Positions 15,781-24,106 of a stretch of DNA of 64,000 nt are shown here, in pieces; position 1 is the stretch's first letter, and each line of letters begins with the position of its first letter. The notes beneath the pieces were generated by a model, which worked only from the letters and a program-made list of their open reading frames with translations, did not search any database and was not told where the DNA came from. The translations under genes were made by a program, and so were the position numbers. The DNA is from Candidatus Nitrososphaera evergladensis SR1 (GTDB lineage: Archaea > Thermoproteota > Nitrososphaeria > Nitrososphaerales > Nitrososphaeraceae). The stretch covers positions 1,736,001 to 1,800,000 of the forward strand of contig NZ_CP007174.1 in the NCBI RefSeq assembly GCF_000730285.1, read 5' to 3'.

Positions 15781-15924
15781 GTTCGTCTGAGGCAATCTTG
15801 GCAGCTTCTTTGGCTTGCTTCGACTATGACATTATTGCCACATAATGAACTAAAACAGATTCGGATACTTTGAATTAAATTATTAAACAGTTATCGATAA
15901 TTGTGTGTATACGTGCAGACGGGC

Positions 15925-16068
15925 TTAGATAGCATGAGACTGTCTCTCTTTATCATGAATTCCGTGGGTACGTACCCTTTTGCCGCAGGTGGGACAGTAG
16001 ACCGTGTTGAGCGGTCTTAACACCTCGCATACGCTACAAAATGTGTTTGATGAATAATCGATCTTCAT
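15925..16068 (-). CDS. 47-residue zinc-ribbon protein
   Basis: ATG at 16068, TAA at 15925-15927. The product has CSVC (residues 11-14) and CPTC (25-28), a CxxC-x10-CxxC pair followed by GKRVRTH, so it should fold as a single rubredoxin/zinc-ribbon knuckle with a basic C-terminal side. Tiny zinc ribbons of this sort are numerous in Nitrososphaera and may bind nucleic acid or proteins. It is isolated; no family name is assigned. Confidence 0.7.
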   Translation of the reverse strand: MKIDYSSNTFCSVCEVLRPLNTVYCPTCGKRVRTHGIHDKERQSHAI

Positions 16069-16688
16069 CTGCCGTAATTTTCTTCACTCTAATTAAAATG
16101 AGATTTGCTTGAATCCCGATCTGTGTTATCATTTGTCATTTTTCTGATTCAGAACGTTATCTAAAGCCAACATTGTAATCTGTCTTACTGCTTTTTTCAG
16201 ATTTCTAACTTCATTCTATATTGCATTTTTATGATCATTTGCGTATGTGTCTTCCGATCGAACTTGTGGTGAAGGCATATGTAGCATTATGTGCCAATTC
16301 CACCAGATCAGGGCGACCAAGGCGGCAATGAACCACACCTTGACCAGTTATCCCTGATCTCGTTCGACCTAACTGTAGTGGGGTAAGATGCGCTCAGTAT
16401 CTGCATGAGTAATTAAAACAGTTAGGGGTACAGTGCAATCATTTCTGCATCAAAAACGTGGGTTCCCTTGCATCGATTCTTTTCTCTTATCATATTTCTT
16501 GTTGCTATTGTTGCAGCGGGCATCATCTGTCTGTTTTTTTTGCATCTGTTTGCTGTGTATACCTGATGGTTTTATGATAGGCAGATAATCCTAGTTTACT
16601 CTCAAATGTGGGCGGCCTCGTCGGACCCACCTATAATGCTCTTTGGCATCCGGCGGGGCCATATGTACAAAAAGAATATCAGACTAGA
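16069..16688. other. intergenic region holding one TCAGG/CCTGA hairpin
   Basis: No coding sequence is seen. The only structure is the perfect stem at 16305-16360; the rest is AT-rich. Confidence 0.5.
16305..16360 (+). ncRNA. hairpin of the TCAGG/CCTGA group
   Basis: AGATCAGGG (16305-16313) pairs perfectly with CCCTGATCT (16352-16360) around 38 bases. CGTTCG follows. Compared with the hairpin at 15726 both arms differ by compensating changes (GTC/GAC versus ATC/GAT). Confidence 0.4.
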
Positions 16689-16787
16689 CTATTCCATGTT
16701 TCTCTTCGAGCTTATCTTGTAAATAGCAAAGAGACTGCCAGCAATTGCCACCAGTATGCCTATGACCAAAAGATCTTGATTGCCCAT
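16689..16787 (-). CDS. 32-residue single-span membrane peptide
   Basis: MGNQ is followed by an 18-residue hydrophobic span and the basic end KISSKRNME. The frame is open much further upstream (to 17018), but that part has no protein character, so I choose the ATG at 16787. It looks like a regulatory or structural membrane micro-protein. A weak purine run precedes the start. Confidence 0.4.
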   Translation of the reverse strand: MGNQDLLVIGILVAIAGSLFAIYKISSKRNME

Positions 16788-17044
16788 TTGTCTTTCTCTA
16801 CGGCCGTAAAACTCGCAGTCCCAGAATATTAGATAATGAGGAATGGACTTAGTAGAGAATTTTACACGCGTATACAAATACGAGATGGCAGGTCGGGATG
16901 GCGCAATGAAATTCCACAATACGCGTATATGTGCACCTTTCAAGTGACACTGGACCTTTTGATCTGCCCGGTGTCTGGCGATTTTTTCAGCACAATATAA
17001 TGTCAAGCACGCTGGCATAATGATATGCGTGTGTATAGGAAAAG

Positions 17045-17118
17045 AGCCTTGGACGGGATTTGGACCCGTGACCTCTACCTTACCAAGGTAACGCTCTACC
17101 AGGCTGAGCTACCAAGGC
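17045..17118 (-). tRNA. tRNA-Thr (anticodon GGT)
   Basis: Full cloverleaf on the minus strand: acceptor GCCTTGG/CCAAGGC, D stem GCTC/GAGC, anticodon loop TTGGTAA, variable AGGTC, T arm ACGGG-TCCAAAT-CCCGT, and discriminator T, which is usual for archaeal tRNA-Thr. CCA is not encoded. No intron. Confidence 0.95.
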
Positions 17119-17205
17119 TCAACGTTCAAAAAACACGAGGGTTTGATTAAGGTATCGAAGATACCGCCAAGATTTAATTAGTGACAGAGCTTTTTTCGGC
17201 TGTGC

Positions 17206-17328
17206 GCGGGGGTTGTAGAGCCCGGCCAAATAGAAGAAAGATGCAGTCTTGGAGACGCGGGACTTAAGATCTCACAATGGGTTATCCCGTCCCTCAGGGG
17301 TCCGTGGGTTCAAATCCCACCCCCCGCA
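17206..17328 (+). tRNA. tRNA-Leu (anticodon TAA) with two candidate introns
   Basis: Acceptor GCGGGGG/CCCCCGC, long variable arm (CCCT/GGGG) and T arm GTGGG-TTCAAAT-CCCAC identify a class II Leu tRNA. Removing 17269-17283 (15 bases) restores the anticodon arm CGGGA-CTTAAGA-TCCCG, the canonical 37/38 intron position. The D region is still 23 bases too long; removing 17232-17254 gives a perfect GTA/TAC D stem (10-12 with 23-25). The first intron is certain in kind; the D-arm intron is a strong inference. CCA is not encoded. Confidence 0.85.
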
Positions 17329-17526
17329 CTTTTTTCATTGCTTCATGTTTGAACCCTTTCAAATCTAGGCTTAAAATTGTCCCACTTTGACGGACAAGAT
17401 TTTGCTTGTATATCAAAGATGCGCTAAAACGCTACTATCTGCCTGTATGTAAAATACAAAAAAAGTGAGAAGGTAAAGCGCGCTCTTCTTTTTACGCCAC
17501 TGTCTAATGCTGCCCGCCTTTGCTTG

Positions 17527-17787
17527 CTATGCGCTTTCTTCTTCTGACCTGGACGCATAGCCGCGCTTCTCAGAGCCGCCTTGGCTTCCCTCATTACTAC
17601 TGCCACCGCCGTGAGAAGCCTGGCCCCCTTCTCTTGCTACTCTTTCTCTTGTTTGTTCATCTGCAGCCTGCAGTCCTCTTTCCTCATGCGGCGCTTCTCC
17701 GCCAGCACGCGCTACCCTCTTTCTTGTTTGTGCGTCTGCAGAGGCCAAACCCCTCTTGCTGCCCCTGTCGCGTTCTGATGATGGCAT
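17527..17787 (-). CDS. KGG-repeat (GsiB-like) stress protein
   Basis: 86 residues from the ATG at 17787. Two copies of the RGL-x-A-x-D...R-x-VARxGG motif, followed by acidic, Gly/Ser-rich tails, match the hydrophilic KGG/GsiB repeat (PF10685), here with RAGG and REGG. Such proteins are disordered, very soluble and induced by desiccation or general stress in bacteria. No membrane or signal segment. It lies alone after tRNA-Leu. Stress function is by family analogy. Confidence 0.75.
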   Translation of the reverse strand: MPSSERDRGSKRGLASADAQTRKRVARAGGEAPHEERGLQAADEQTRERVAREGGQASHGGGSSNEGSQGGSEKRGYASRSEEESA

Positions 17788-17805
17788 GGTACGCTCCTCT
17801 TCCAC

Positions 17806-18435
17806 TTCATTTCTTTAATTAGTCACGGTACGAGATTAGCAGGAAATCTGCTTAAACAAGTTAGCGTGCAATTGCAGGTAAGAAAAAGAACAAAATTGTT
17901 GTCTGTTGTTTTTTACTTGTGTTACATTTCGTGATATGTGCAATGGGAATTTGCGCATGACGATCACAAAGGTTTTTGCCTTTTATGGTCTACTGCCAGT
18001 AGCGGCGCCGTTGCCAATCACAATTTGTTTTACACAAAAATCTGCATGTGATGCGATCAAGGGTCAGGGGTGGCTGGCGCAAATTGCAAGCCGTTGCTCA
18101 CAAACCAGCCCGAGCCTGACCCTGTAGTCTACTTCTGGTGTCGGTACATACGTGTATGTGTGCATGGTGTAGGGTGTCGCCGTCGTCTCTATGGCAGTAA
18201 CGATTATGCTAACTAATAGGCTGCATTATCGAATAAAAGATTCGCGATTACAATGAGCTATTATTATTGCACTGAGCTGCAATCATTCAATTTGATTTTG
18301 TCGCAGATTCCAAGTAGCACGTATGTATATTCCATATCTCCGCTCTCTTGTGCCTCTTGCTACTCATAGCACATCACAGTCAGAATCATGTAAACTAAAA
18401 AGAATGATGTGTAAACGGATTGACAAAAAAATCTC
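17806..18435. other. intergenic region with one TCAGG/CCTGA hairpin
   Basis: Plus-strand frames at 17906 and 18323 have no domain or promoter support. The notable structure is the hairpin at 18060-18123. Confidence 0.5.
18060..18123 (+). ncRNA. hairpin of the TCAGG/CCTGA group
   Basis: AGGGTCAGG (18060-18068) pairs perfectly with CCTGACCCT (18115-18123). Inside it, GGCTGG and CCAGCC form a second perfect stem, so the whole 64-base unit is a strong nested hairpin. Confidence 0.45.
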
Positions 18436-19035
18436 TTACAGGATCAGAACGGCAGCGCTTACTACCGTAGTCCATAAACCGTCTTTGTTGCCCTCTGCAG
18501 ACTGGGTGAAATTCTGCGTCTTGTAGATCTTGCCTGAAAGCTTCCACTGTTCCTCCTTCTGGTCCCACGTAAGGCTAGGGTCGTTGGGCAGCCCAAGCGT
18601 GGTGGCAAGCATCTCCATGGCCATGTCCTCTGCATAATCTCCGGCTTTTTGCGCAGTTTCGCCTGTTGAGTGGTGTTCTGACAGGTACCCGTACTGGCTG
18701 TCATCAGCAGGCATTGCAAGTCCGATCGATGCTGCAATCAACCGGTTTGGTTCGTTTGTGGCCGAGCGGGCCATGATTGTAAATACTATCTGGCCGGGAC
18801 GCAGGTGGGTTCTTCCTTCTTTTGTGCTGGTGATCTTGCAGTGAGGCGGCTTTATGCTAGAGACGGCGACCAGGTTGAGGTCGGCAATTTCGGCATCTCG
18901 TAATGCCAGCTCGAAACTTGTAAGATTGTCTTTGTGGATGCCCTTTCCTTTTGTAAAAAACATCATCTTTGGTACGTACAGCAGGGGACTGGCAACCGGC
19001 ATGTTGCTGCTTGATTCCATATCATAGTTTGACAA
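18436..19035 (-). CDS. pdaD: pyruvoyl-dependent arginine decarboxylase
   Basis: 199 residues matching archaeal PvlArgDC, which converts arginine to agmatine for polyamine synthesis and for agmatinyl modification of tRNA-Ile. The self-processing site is visible: AVSSIKPPHCK, with cleavage expected between Ser59 and Ser60 so that Ser60 becomes the pyruvoyl group. TKGKGIHKDNLTSFELAL and RPGQIVFTIMARSATNEPNRLIAASIG are typical flanking motifs. Length is slightly above the 165 of Methanocaldococcus owing to both ends. Monocistronic on this strand. In some crenarchaea arginine decarboxylase belongs instead to the AdoMetDC family; this one is the PvlArgDC type. Confidence 0.92.
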   Translation of the reverse strand: MSNYDMESSSNMPVASPLLYVPKMMFFTKGKGIHKDNLTSFELALRDAEIADLNLVAVSSIKPPHCKITSTKEGRTHLRPGQIVFTIMARSATNEPNRLIAASIGLAMPADDSQYGYLSEHHSTGETAQKAGDYAEDMAMEMLATTLGLPNDPSLTWDQKEEQWKLSGKIYKTQNFTQSAEGNKDGLWTTVVSAAVLIL

Positions 19036-19451
19036 AATGATCTAATTAGCGTGTATGCTATCCTCCTCTTCTTGCCTGTATATGCGCCGCGATTCAAGCC
19101 TGATCTGCCAAAATTGACAAAAAGTTTTTTTCCCCTGCAGGCTCGGCGAGATCCCTGCACCTTTGCAGATGCAGTTCCTCTCACCTGCCCTGCGAGGGTT
19201 TTCCATGCGCTAATAGTGGCATTTCGCAAGCCTAAACTTGCTTCGTGCCATTTTCGCACACGGTTAAAAGTCCTTCACAGTTATCATTTAAGAGAATTTC
19301 TGGCGGTTTTTAGTCGTCGTTTGTGCATTGGATTTTTGTGAAGTCATATACCGGCATGGGCAAATTGCGTACGCTTGTTTTCAAGCTCAAGTCTTTTAAG
19401 ATATCCGCGGGATAATACAAGCAGTAGAAGGAGGAGCAAAAGCGCACACAC
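19036..19451. other. intergenic region, nothing supported
   Basis: No gene, tRNA or strong repeat is seen. An AT-rich TTTTAAGATA (about 19396) could be the promoter of the zinc-finger gene at 19452, with a leader of some 25 bases. Confidence 0.4.
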
Positions 19452-19592
19452 ATGTCATCTGACGCTGCTGCTGACGTTACAAGTTGTCCGCAATGCGGGA
19501 TGGTATTTGATTCCGTGGAATCGCTTCGAGAACACCTCAAGAAAGAAGAAGAGCAGGCCGTTCTTCATACAAACGAAGACGCCGCAGCCTGA
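19452..19592 (+). CDS. 46-residue C2H2-type zinc-finger protein
   Basis: MSSDAAADVTS precedes CPQCGMVFDSVESLREHL: CxxC, a hydrophobic core and a His twelve residues later. The second ligand may be the later His in VLHTNE. The acidic tail ends in DAAA. Small C2H2-like fingers of this kind recur in the window (see 56189 and 59751). Likely a DNA-, RNA- or protein-binding module; no specific role can be read. Confidence 0.75.
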   Translation: MSSDAAADVTSCPQCGMVFDSVESLREHLKKEEEQAVLHTNEDAAA

Positions 19593-19697
19593 TATTGATT
19601 CCAAGTATTTCAAAAAAGCTAATTAATATAGAAAGAAAGGATTCACTTGACTCCATCCCGTACCATGAACATGCTGCAGTCCCTGCGTTGCAAGTCT

Positions 19698-19707
19698 TTT
19701 AAATATA
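19698..19707 (+). promoter_or_regulatory. TATA box for the gene at 19768
   Basis: TTTAAATATA. It overlaps a possible upstream TTG start at 19708, which argues that translation begins later, at 19768. Confidence 0.4.
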
Positions 19708-19767
19708 TTGGAACAGGCATTAACGGCAGCATTTGTTATACATCATTTTGACCAATGTACATACTTG

Positions 19768-20103
19768 ATGGCATATGTGTATCACAGCATAGATGAGATA
19801 ATTAGAGCGGCGATTGTGAGCAAAAACATAATTGAATTTAGCTACCATAACCACGACAGGATCGCAGAACCCCATGTTTATGGAATACATAACGGCAGAA
19901 AGCAGCTGCTGGTATACCAAATAGGAGGCCAAAGTTCTTCTGGCAACATTCCCGGGTGGCGTCGGGTGAATGTCGATGAGATGACTTCGGCTAGGATTAC
20001 CACGCAAACATTTGCTGGACCGCGGCATTATCCGTCTGGCCAACATGGCAGTTTTGACGAGATTTTGGCTGTCGTGACGTATAGGGATGAAATAGCCGAG
20101 TAA
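19768..20103 (+). CDS. WYL-like domain protein
   Basis: 111 residues: SIDEIIRAAIVSKNIIEFSYHNHDRIAEPHVYGIH...LLVYQIGG...PGWRRVNVDEM resembles the stand-alone WYL-type/SH3-like sensor fold (I-x-F-x-Y, then EPH..G, then W-R-x-x-x-x-D). Such proteins lack a DNA-binding part and may bind nucleotides or ligands. The start at the ATG at 19768 fits the TATA box at 19698. The function is unknown and the family link is by motif only. Confidence 0.6.
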   Translation: MAYVYHSIDEIIRAAIVSKNIIEFSYHNHDRIAEPHVYGIHNGRKQLLVYQIGGQSSSGNIPGWRRVNVDEMTSARITTQTFAGPRHYPSGQHGSFDEILAVVTYRDEIAE

Positions 20104-20126
20104 TATTAGAAACGCTTTAGGTGCCA

Positions 20127-20288
20127 CTACTCTACCTTTCTTGTGCCCTTTCGCTTTTTCTGATCCGTCTCGGCTGCCTCTGGAACTGGCGTATTGCCTG
20201 CCTTCCTTACAGGCCTTGCCTCCTCATCTAGCTCTAGGTCCTTGGCCTCTTCGGTCCCAATCCCGCCTTCATTCACATCTTTGCTCAT
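20127..20288 (-). CDS. 53-residue charged protein, unknown
   Basis: MSKDVNEGG, an acidic middle (EEAKDLELDEEA) and a basic end (QKKRKGTRK). It is low in hydrophobic residues, so probably disordered. Codon use and the ATG start are consistent with a real gene, but no family is known. Confidence 0.45.
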   Translation of the reverse strand: MSKDVNEGGIGTEEAKDLELDEEARPVRKAGNTPVPEAAETDQKKRKGTRKVE

Positions 20289-20509
20289 GCCGGTAAACTC
20301 CACTTGATGATATTTATCACATTGGGATCAGAGCTTTGTGCGTATTTCTCTTGCGTATATATGTCTGTGCGTGTGTGTTTCCAGCGGACTACAAATACAA
20401 GCGTAGTTGTAGACGATGCTGTTAGTCCTTTTGTGTACGCAATGCTTTTCAAAATAAATAGGACTCCCTCATGGCGCTCGTACAAAATATTTTTTCTCTG
20501 TATGTCGTG

Positions 20510-20842
20510 TTACCTTCCCAGCGACACTCCGGCCACCTTTAGTTGCTTCATGACATACTCTACGTTGGCTGCGGTGATGCTTCCAATAGTAGTTGAGGTT
20601 TCGCCTGTTCTGCCCCGCGACCTTATCATTGAATTTATCAGCTGCGATATCATCTCTGAATCATAAAAGGCTCCGGTTTCAGCCAAAAGCTCTGCCACTT
20701 TGGCCGCGTCGGTAGCTCCGCTTATCTTGCCCGACGTTATGAGGCTGCCGAATTTCTGGACCGACTCGTACACGCCGACGTTGTATGCTATGAACGCGAT
20801 CTTTTCTGCTGGCAAGATGTCGTCCATTCCTGAAGAACTCAT
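20510..20842 (-). CDS. hypothetical helical protein
   Basis: 110 residues from the ATG at 20842 (seven more codons are open upstream). Mostly helical and rich in Ala, Ser and Gly; contains ITSGKISGATDAAKVAELLAETGAFYDSEMISQLINSMIRSRGR. The pattern of short helices separated by Gly/Ser suggests a small globular domain. No homologous family is recognised. It lies divergent to wecB. Confidence 0.6.
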   Translation of the reverse strand: MSSSGMDDILPAEKIAFIAYNVGVYESVQKFGSLITSGKISGATDAAKVAELLAETGAFYDSEMISQLINSMIRSRGRTGETSTTIGSITAANVEYVMKQLKVAGVSLGR

Positions 20843-21034
20843 TTGCAGCCTTTTTTCACGCAATCGGGATAATAGGGCTTTTTCTTTGTGGCCTGCAAAA
20901 CCAGCTTTTGACCTTATTCTTTATTGTGCAGAGATGGTAAAGGGATTGTCACTCTGCTGCAAGCCCTCTGTTATCCTAGGCGATTTGGTGACAAATAATA
21001 ATACTGCTTCTGACTATCTTTTTCCTGAAATAGA

Positions 21035-22156
21035 TTGAAAATAGCATCTATCGTGGGGGCCCGTCCCAATTTTATCAAGCTGGCCCCGGTCCACAAGGCG
21101 CTTTCCAAGAACCCTGAAATCGAGCACACGATTATCCACACCGGCCAGCACTATGACTTTGAGATGTCGGAGATATTTTTCAAAGAGTTCAAGCTTCCAA
21201 AACCAGACATCAACCTGCAAGTGGGCTCCGGCACTCCTGGATATCAAACAGGGGAGATGATAAAGAGGATCGAAAAAGAGCTACTGCGCTCAAGTTTTGA
21301 TCTGGTACTGGTCTACGGCGACACCAACTCTACGCTGGCAGGGGCGCTGGCCGCTGTTGGATCAAGAACAAGGCTGGCCCATGTTGAATCGGGACTACGA
21401 AGCTTTGACAAGCGTATGCCTGAAGAAACAAACAGGGTCCTGACAGACCACATCAGCGATTATTTGTTTGCATCAACGCGTATGGCAGTAGGCAACCTGC
21501 GCAAAGAATCAGTCCAGGGCCGCATAATCTACAGCGGCGACTTGTCGGTGGAAATTGTTGATGAAGCGGTCAAGGCGGGCGCCAAGTCAGACGTCCTTGA
21601 CAGGTTATCCTTGGAGTACAAGTCGTACGTCCTTTTGACAATCCACAGGGTGGAAAACACTACCGCATCGCCGCATAACCTGGCCACAATAATCAAGGCG
21701 ATAGAGGCGCTCAAGGACACGACAATAGTGTTTCCGATACACCCACGTACGCTACAAGCCATCAAGGACAGTCACCAGCTTGCTGCTATTTCGCGCTGTC
21801 AAAATCTAAAGCTGATAAAGCCTCTTGGATACGTCGACTTTGTCAGGCTGGCGCACGACGCAAGCAAGATAGTCACTGATTCAGGCGGCGTCCAAAAGGA
21901 AGCTTTCCTTTTGAAGGTTCCCTGCATCACTGTCCGCCAAAACACTGAATGGGTCGAAACAGTCAGCCTGGGGTGGAACAAACTTGTAGGCAGCAGCGAT
22001 GCACGGGCGATAGCCGAGGCAGTCCAGAAATGGATGCCCGCAAGAAAAAAACCCCAAGCCGTATTTGGGCAGGGCAAAACCTCTGCAATTGTTAGAGACA
22101 GGATTGTGTCCATGCTACTGCAAGATCAAGAAAAACCAGAACGTCGCAAGCCTTGA
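21035..22156 (+). CDS. wecB: UDP-N-acetylglucosamine 2-epimerase (non-hydrolysing)
   Basis: 373 residues of the WecB family, which interconverts UDP-GlcNAc and UDP-ManNAc for surface glycans. Visible motifs are GARPNFIK at the N-terminus, HTGQHYD, VYGDTNSTLAGALAA, HVESGLRSFD, PEETNRVLTDH, and the C-terminal SGGVQKEAF nucleotide-binding segment. A TGA at 21026 closes the frame upstream and the only start before the conserved N-terminus is the TTG at 21035. It converges with a methyltransferase-glycosyltransferase operon, so it probably supplies a sugar for the same glycan. Confidence 0.93.
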   Translation: MKIASIVGARPNFIKLAPVHKALSKNPEIEHTIIHTGQHYDFEMSEIFFKEFKLPKPDINLQVGSGTPGYQTGEMIKRIEKELLRSSFDLVLVYGDTNSTLAGALAAVGSRTRLAHVESGLRSFDKRMPEETNRVLTDHISDYLFASTRMAVGNLRKESVQGRIIYSGDLSVEIVDEAVKAGAKSDVLDRLSLEYKSYVLLTIHRVENTTASPHNLATIIKAIEALKDTTIVFPIHPRTLQAIKDSHQLAAISRCQNLKLIKPLGYVDFVRLAHDASKIVTDSGGVQKEAFLLKVPCITVRQNTEWVETVSLGWNKLVGSSDARAIAEAVQKWMPARKKPQAVFGQGKTSAIVRDRIVSMLLQDQEKPERRKP

Positions 22157-22181
22157 TTCTTCTGAGAAAAGCCACCTCTCA

Positions 22182-23015
22182 TCATTTTTGCTCTTGTGCT
22201 TTTTTGCAAATGATGAGCTCAGTTGACGGTCCCTTGTCAGTCACCGACAAAAGCAGGCATTCTATGGGGTATGTTGCGGCGCCTACTGCAAATCCCATTG
22301 ACTCGCCCTGGCTGACAAGCCTTGTAAGCACCCTCCAGCAACGCTTTCTCATCTTTGAATCCGAGTTGACAGGGGCGTTCATCAGAACAAACATGGGCGT
22401 TCGCTCGATTATCTGAAACCCCGTATCTTCAAGCAGCCTTTCGATATGCTCTTTTGACCTGTTTACCTGAAACTCGGCTCTTGACAAGTTGGAATGCACA
22501 AAGTTTTCCGACAGGACAAAGATCCCTGCCGGCTCCAGAAGGGAGTAAATGTTCTGTATCGCCCGCTTGTACTTTTCATCGTTGGTGATGTGGAAAAGCA
22601 CGTCAAACGCAGATATGATGTTGTACGTTTTCTTGCCAAACATTTCCAGCACGTTGCTCTCGCCAATGTCTGCAACGTAAAACTGCGAATCGGGGTATTT
22701 CTTTTTCATTCTTTCAACTGCGACGGCAGTGATGTCAACTCCGTCAACTGCCGCCGCCTTGCCTTGATACAATTTCTTCCAGAAATCAATGTAAAAGCCA
22801 GTCCCGACTCCGATGTCTAGTATCTTTGTGGTTCTGCCAAGGTGGCGATGATAATCATAATCAAGCTTGCCTAGCGTTTTGAGCAAGACGTGCCTGCGGA
22901 CCCTGTACATCCATCTGTTGTAGTTCTTGCCAAGAGACGAAAAACCCACGCCGGAAAGGTCGAAATTCTTTGCAAGCCTCTCTTCCCAGTATCCCCTTGT
23001 CTCTGAGTTTTTCAT
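22182..23015 (-). CDS. SAM-dependent methyltransferase of the glycan cluster
   Basis: 277 residues from the ATG at 23015, which overlaps the stop of the upstream glycosyltransferase (ATGA); a longer frame to 23165 has no protein character. It has class I methyltransferase motifs: ILDIGVGTGFYIDFW (motif I), VDGVDITAVAVERMK (post I), and SAFDVLFHITNDEKY with ALLEPAG-like SLLEPAGIFVLSE. It probably methylates a sugar or lipid-linked glycan made by the neighbouring enzymes. Substrate unproven. Confidence 0.85.
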   Translation of the reverse strand: MKNSETRGYWEERLAKNFDLSGVGFSSLGKNYNRWMYRVRRHVLLKTLGKLDYDYHRHLGRTTKILDIGVGTGFYIDFWKKLYQGKAAAVDGVDITAVAVERMKKKYPDSQFYVADIGESNVLEMFGKKTYNIISAFDVLFHITNDEKYKRAIQNIYSLLEPAGIFVLSENFVHSNLSRAEFQVNRSKEHIERLLEDTGFQIIERTPMFVLMNAPVNSDSKMRKRCWRVLTRLVSQGESMGFAVGAATYPIECLLLSVTDKGPSTELIICKKAQEQK

Positions 23016-24022
23016 ACCTGCTGCAGCCTCCTCCTTGCGCCCCTGCTGTTCTCTAGCAGGCCGTGATAGATGTCGACAAACCTTGACGCGACGTTGTGCG
23101 GATCGTGCTCTGGCGGCAGCCGGGTGTGTATGTTTGCCTGGTAGTCTATTACTTTCAAGCCGCACGCAAGGGCTTCAAGCGCGGTCTTGCTCAGGTTTTC
23201 CAAGACCTTGCCGTTTACGTATCTTATATCGACATACGCCCCGTATTTTCTCAGAAAAGCCGGCATGTCCTGGTATTTGATTGGGTCCTTTGTCCTGTCA
23301 TACACCTCCAATTCGTAAGGCAGCCTGGTTTTTTCAAAATGCTGCATAACCAGCTGCAAATCGGCAGTCTCGGTGTTGAATGTGAGGGCTTTTGTACTAT
23401 TATTATCATCATTCTGGCCTGTGCTCTTGCCCGCAGAAGAGGTTTTCATGGCAGGCCGAAAGTGATCCACGTCTACTGGATTTGAAACGTACACCAATGA
23501 AGGAGGCGCGCGTTCCAGAAGGTCGGGAGTCGCTACGACAACCAAGTCAGCCATTTTCTGCGCTTGCGGATTTGTGTTCCTGTTCCTTATCCTTCTTGCC
23601 GTATAGATTGCCGCAACGGCAATGTCAGAAGCAATCGACCTGTGCGGAAGGTTGTATTTCTTCTTCAATCCCCGGATGTCCGTTCCGTGGTAATGGAGGA
23701 CGATGATTCTTGAATTGCCAAACCTCTTGCGCAGGATGGGGACCATCTCGGCTCTGCTGTGGACGTGAATTACGTCTGCTTTTTCCGCCTTTTTCAGGCA
23801 CGTTTCGGTGAACTCTTCCGGTCTGGCAATGACGTCGACAATATTACTGTCATCATCATCGCCACCACCACTATTGTTGCCGCCGCTGTAAAAGTCATAG
23901 ATTCCAAACTTGTCTGCATTGCTTGTTATCACGACTTTGGACTGGCACCCTTGTATTCTCTGGTATTTTGCCAGGACGCAGGCCACGCCTGCCTGGTCCC
24001 AGACGTGCAGTATGTTCAACAT
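23012..24022 (-). CDS. glycosyltransferase, GT4-like
   Basis: 336 residues. The first half has a Rossmann-like N-domain (ILHVWDQAGVACVLAKYQR), VIHVHSRAEM and IIVLHYHGTDIRG, as in GT-B enzymes; the C-half has YVSNPVDVDHFRP and the donor-site segment NLSKTALEALACGLKVI. An acidic Gly/Asn/Asp insert (about 47-58) and an Asn-rich stretch (about 205-213) are encoded by trinucleotide repeats. It is the second gene of the operon after the other glycosyltransferase. Donor and acceptor are unknown. Confidence 0.85.
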   Translation of the reverse strand: MLNILHVWDQAGVACVLAKYQRIQGCQSKVVITSNADKFGIYDFYSGGNNSGGGDDDDSNIVDVIARPEEFTETCLKKAEKADVIHVHSRAEMVPILRKRFGNSRIIVLHYHGTDIRGLKKKYNLPHRSIASDIAVAAIYTARRIRNRNTNPQAQKMADLVVVATPDLLERAPPSLVYVSNPVDVDHFRPAMKTSSAGKSTGQNDDNNSTKALTFNTETADLQLVMQHFEKTRLPYELEVYDRTKDPIKYQDMPAFLRKYGAYVDIRYVNGKVLENLSKTALEALACGLKVIDYQANIHTRLPPEHDPHNVASRFVDIYHGLLENSRGARRRLQQV

Positions 24023-24106
24023 TTTTTTACGACCCTGATCGCCTTTGCCGCAAGCAAGACTCTCCTATCATATTATTATCAACACACGCGTACATACGCA
24101 TACCAG

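Larger units (their letters stand above)
15526..15924. other. intergenic region holding one TCAGG/CCTGA hairpin
   Basis: No gene is supported. The 64-codon plus-strand frame at 15679-15873 runs through a strong hairpin (15726-15780) and is judged to be chance. Confidence 0.5.

Noticed and set aside
22182-23165. Longer methyltransferase frame with an Arg-rich N-terminus
   Set aside because: The extra residues are the upstream glycosyltransferase read in another frame; the ATG at 23015 overlaps its stop.
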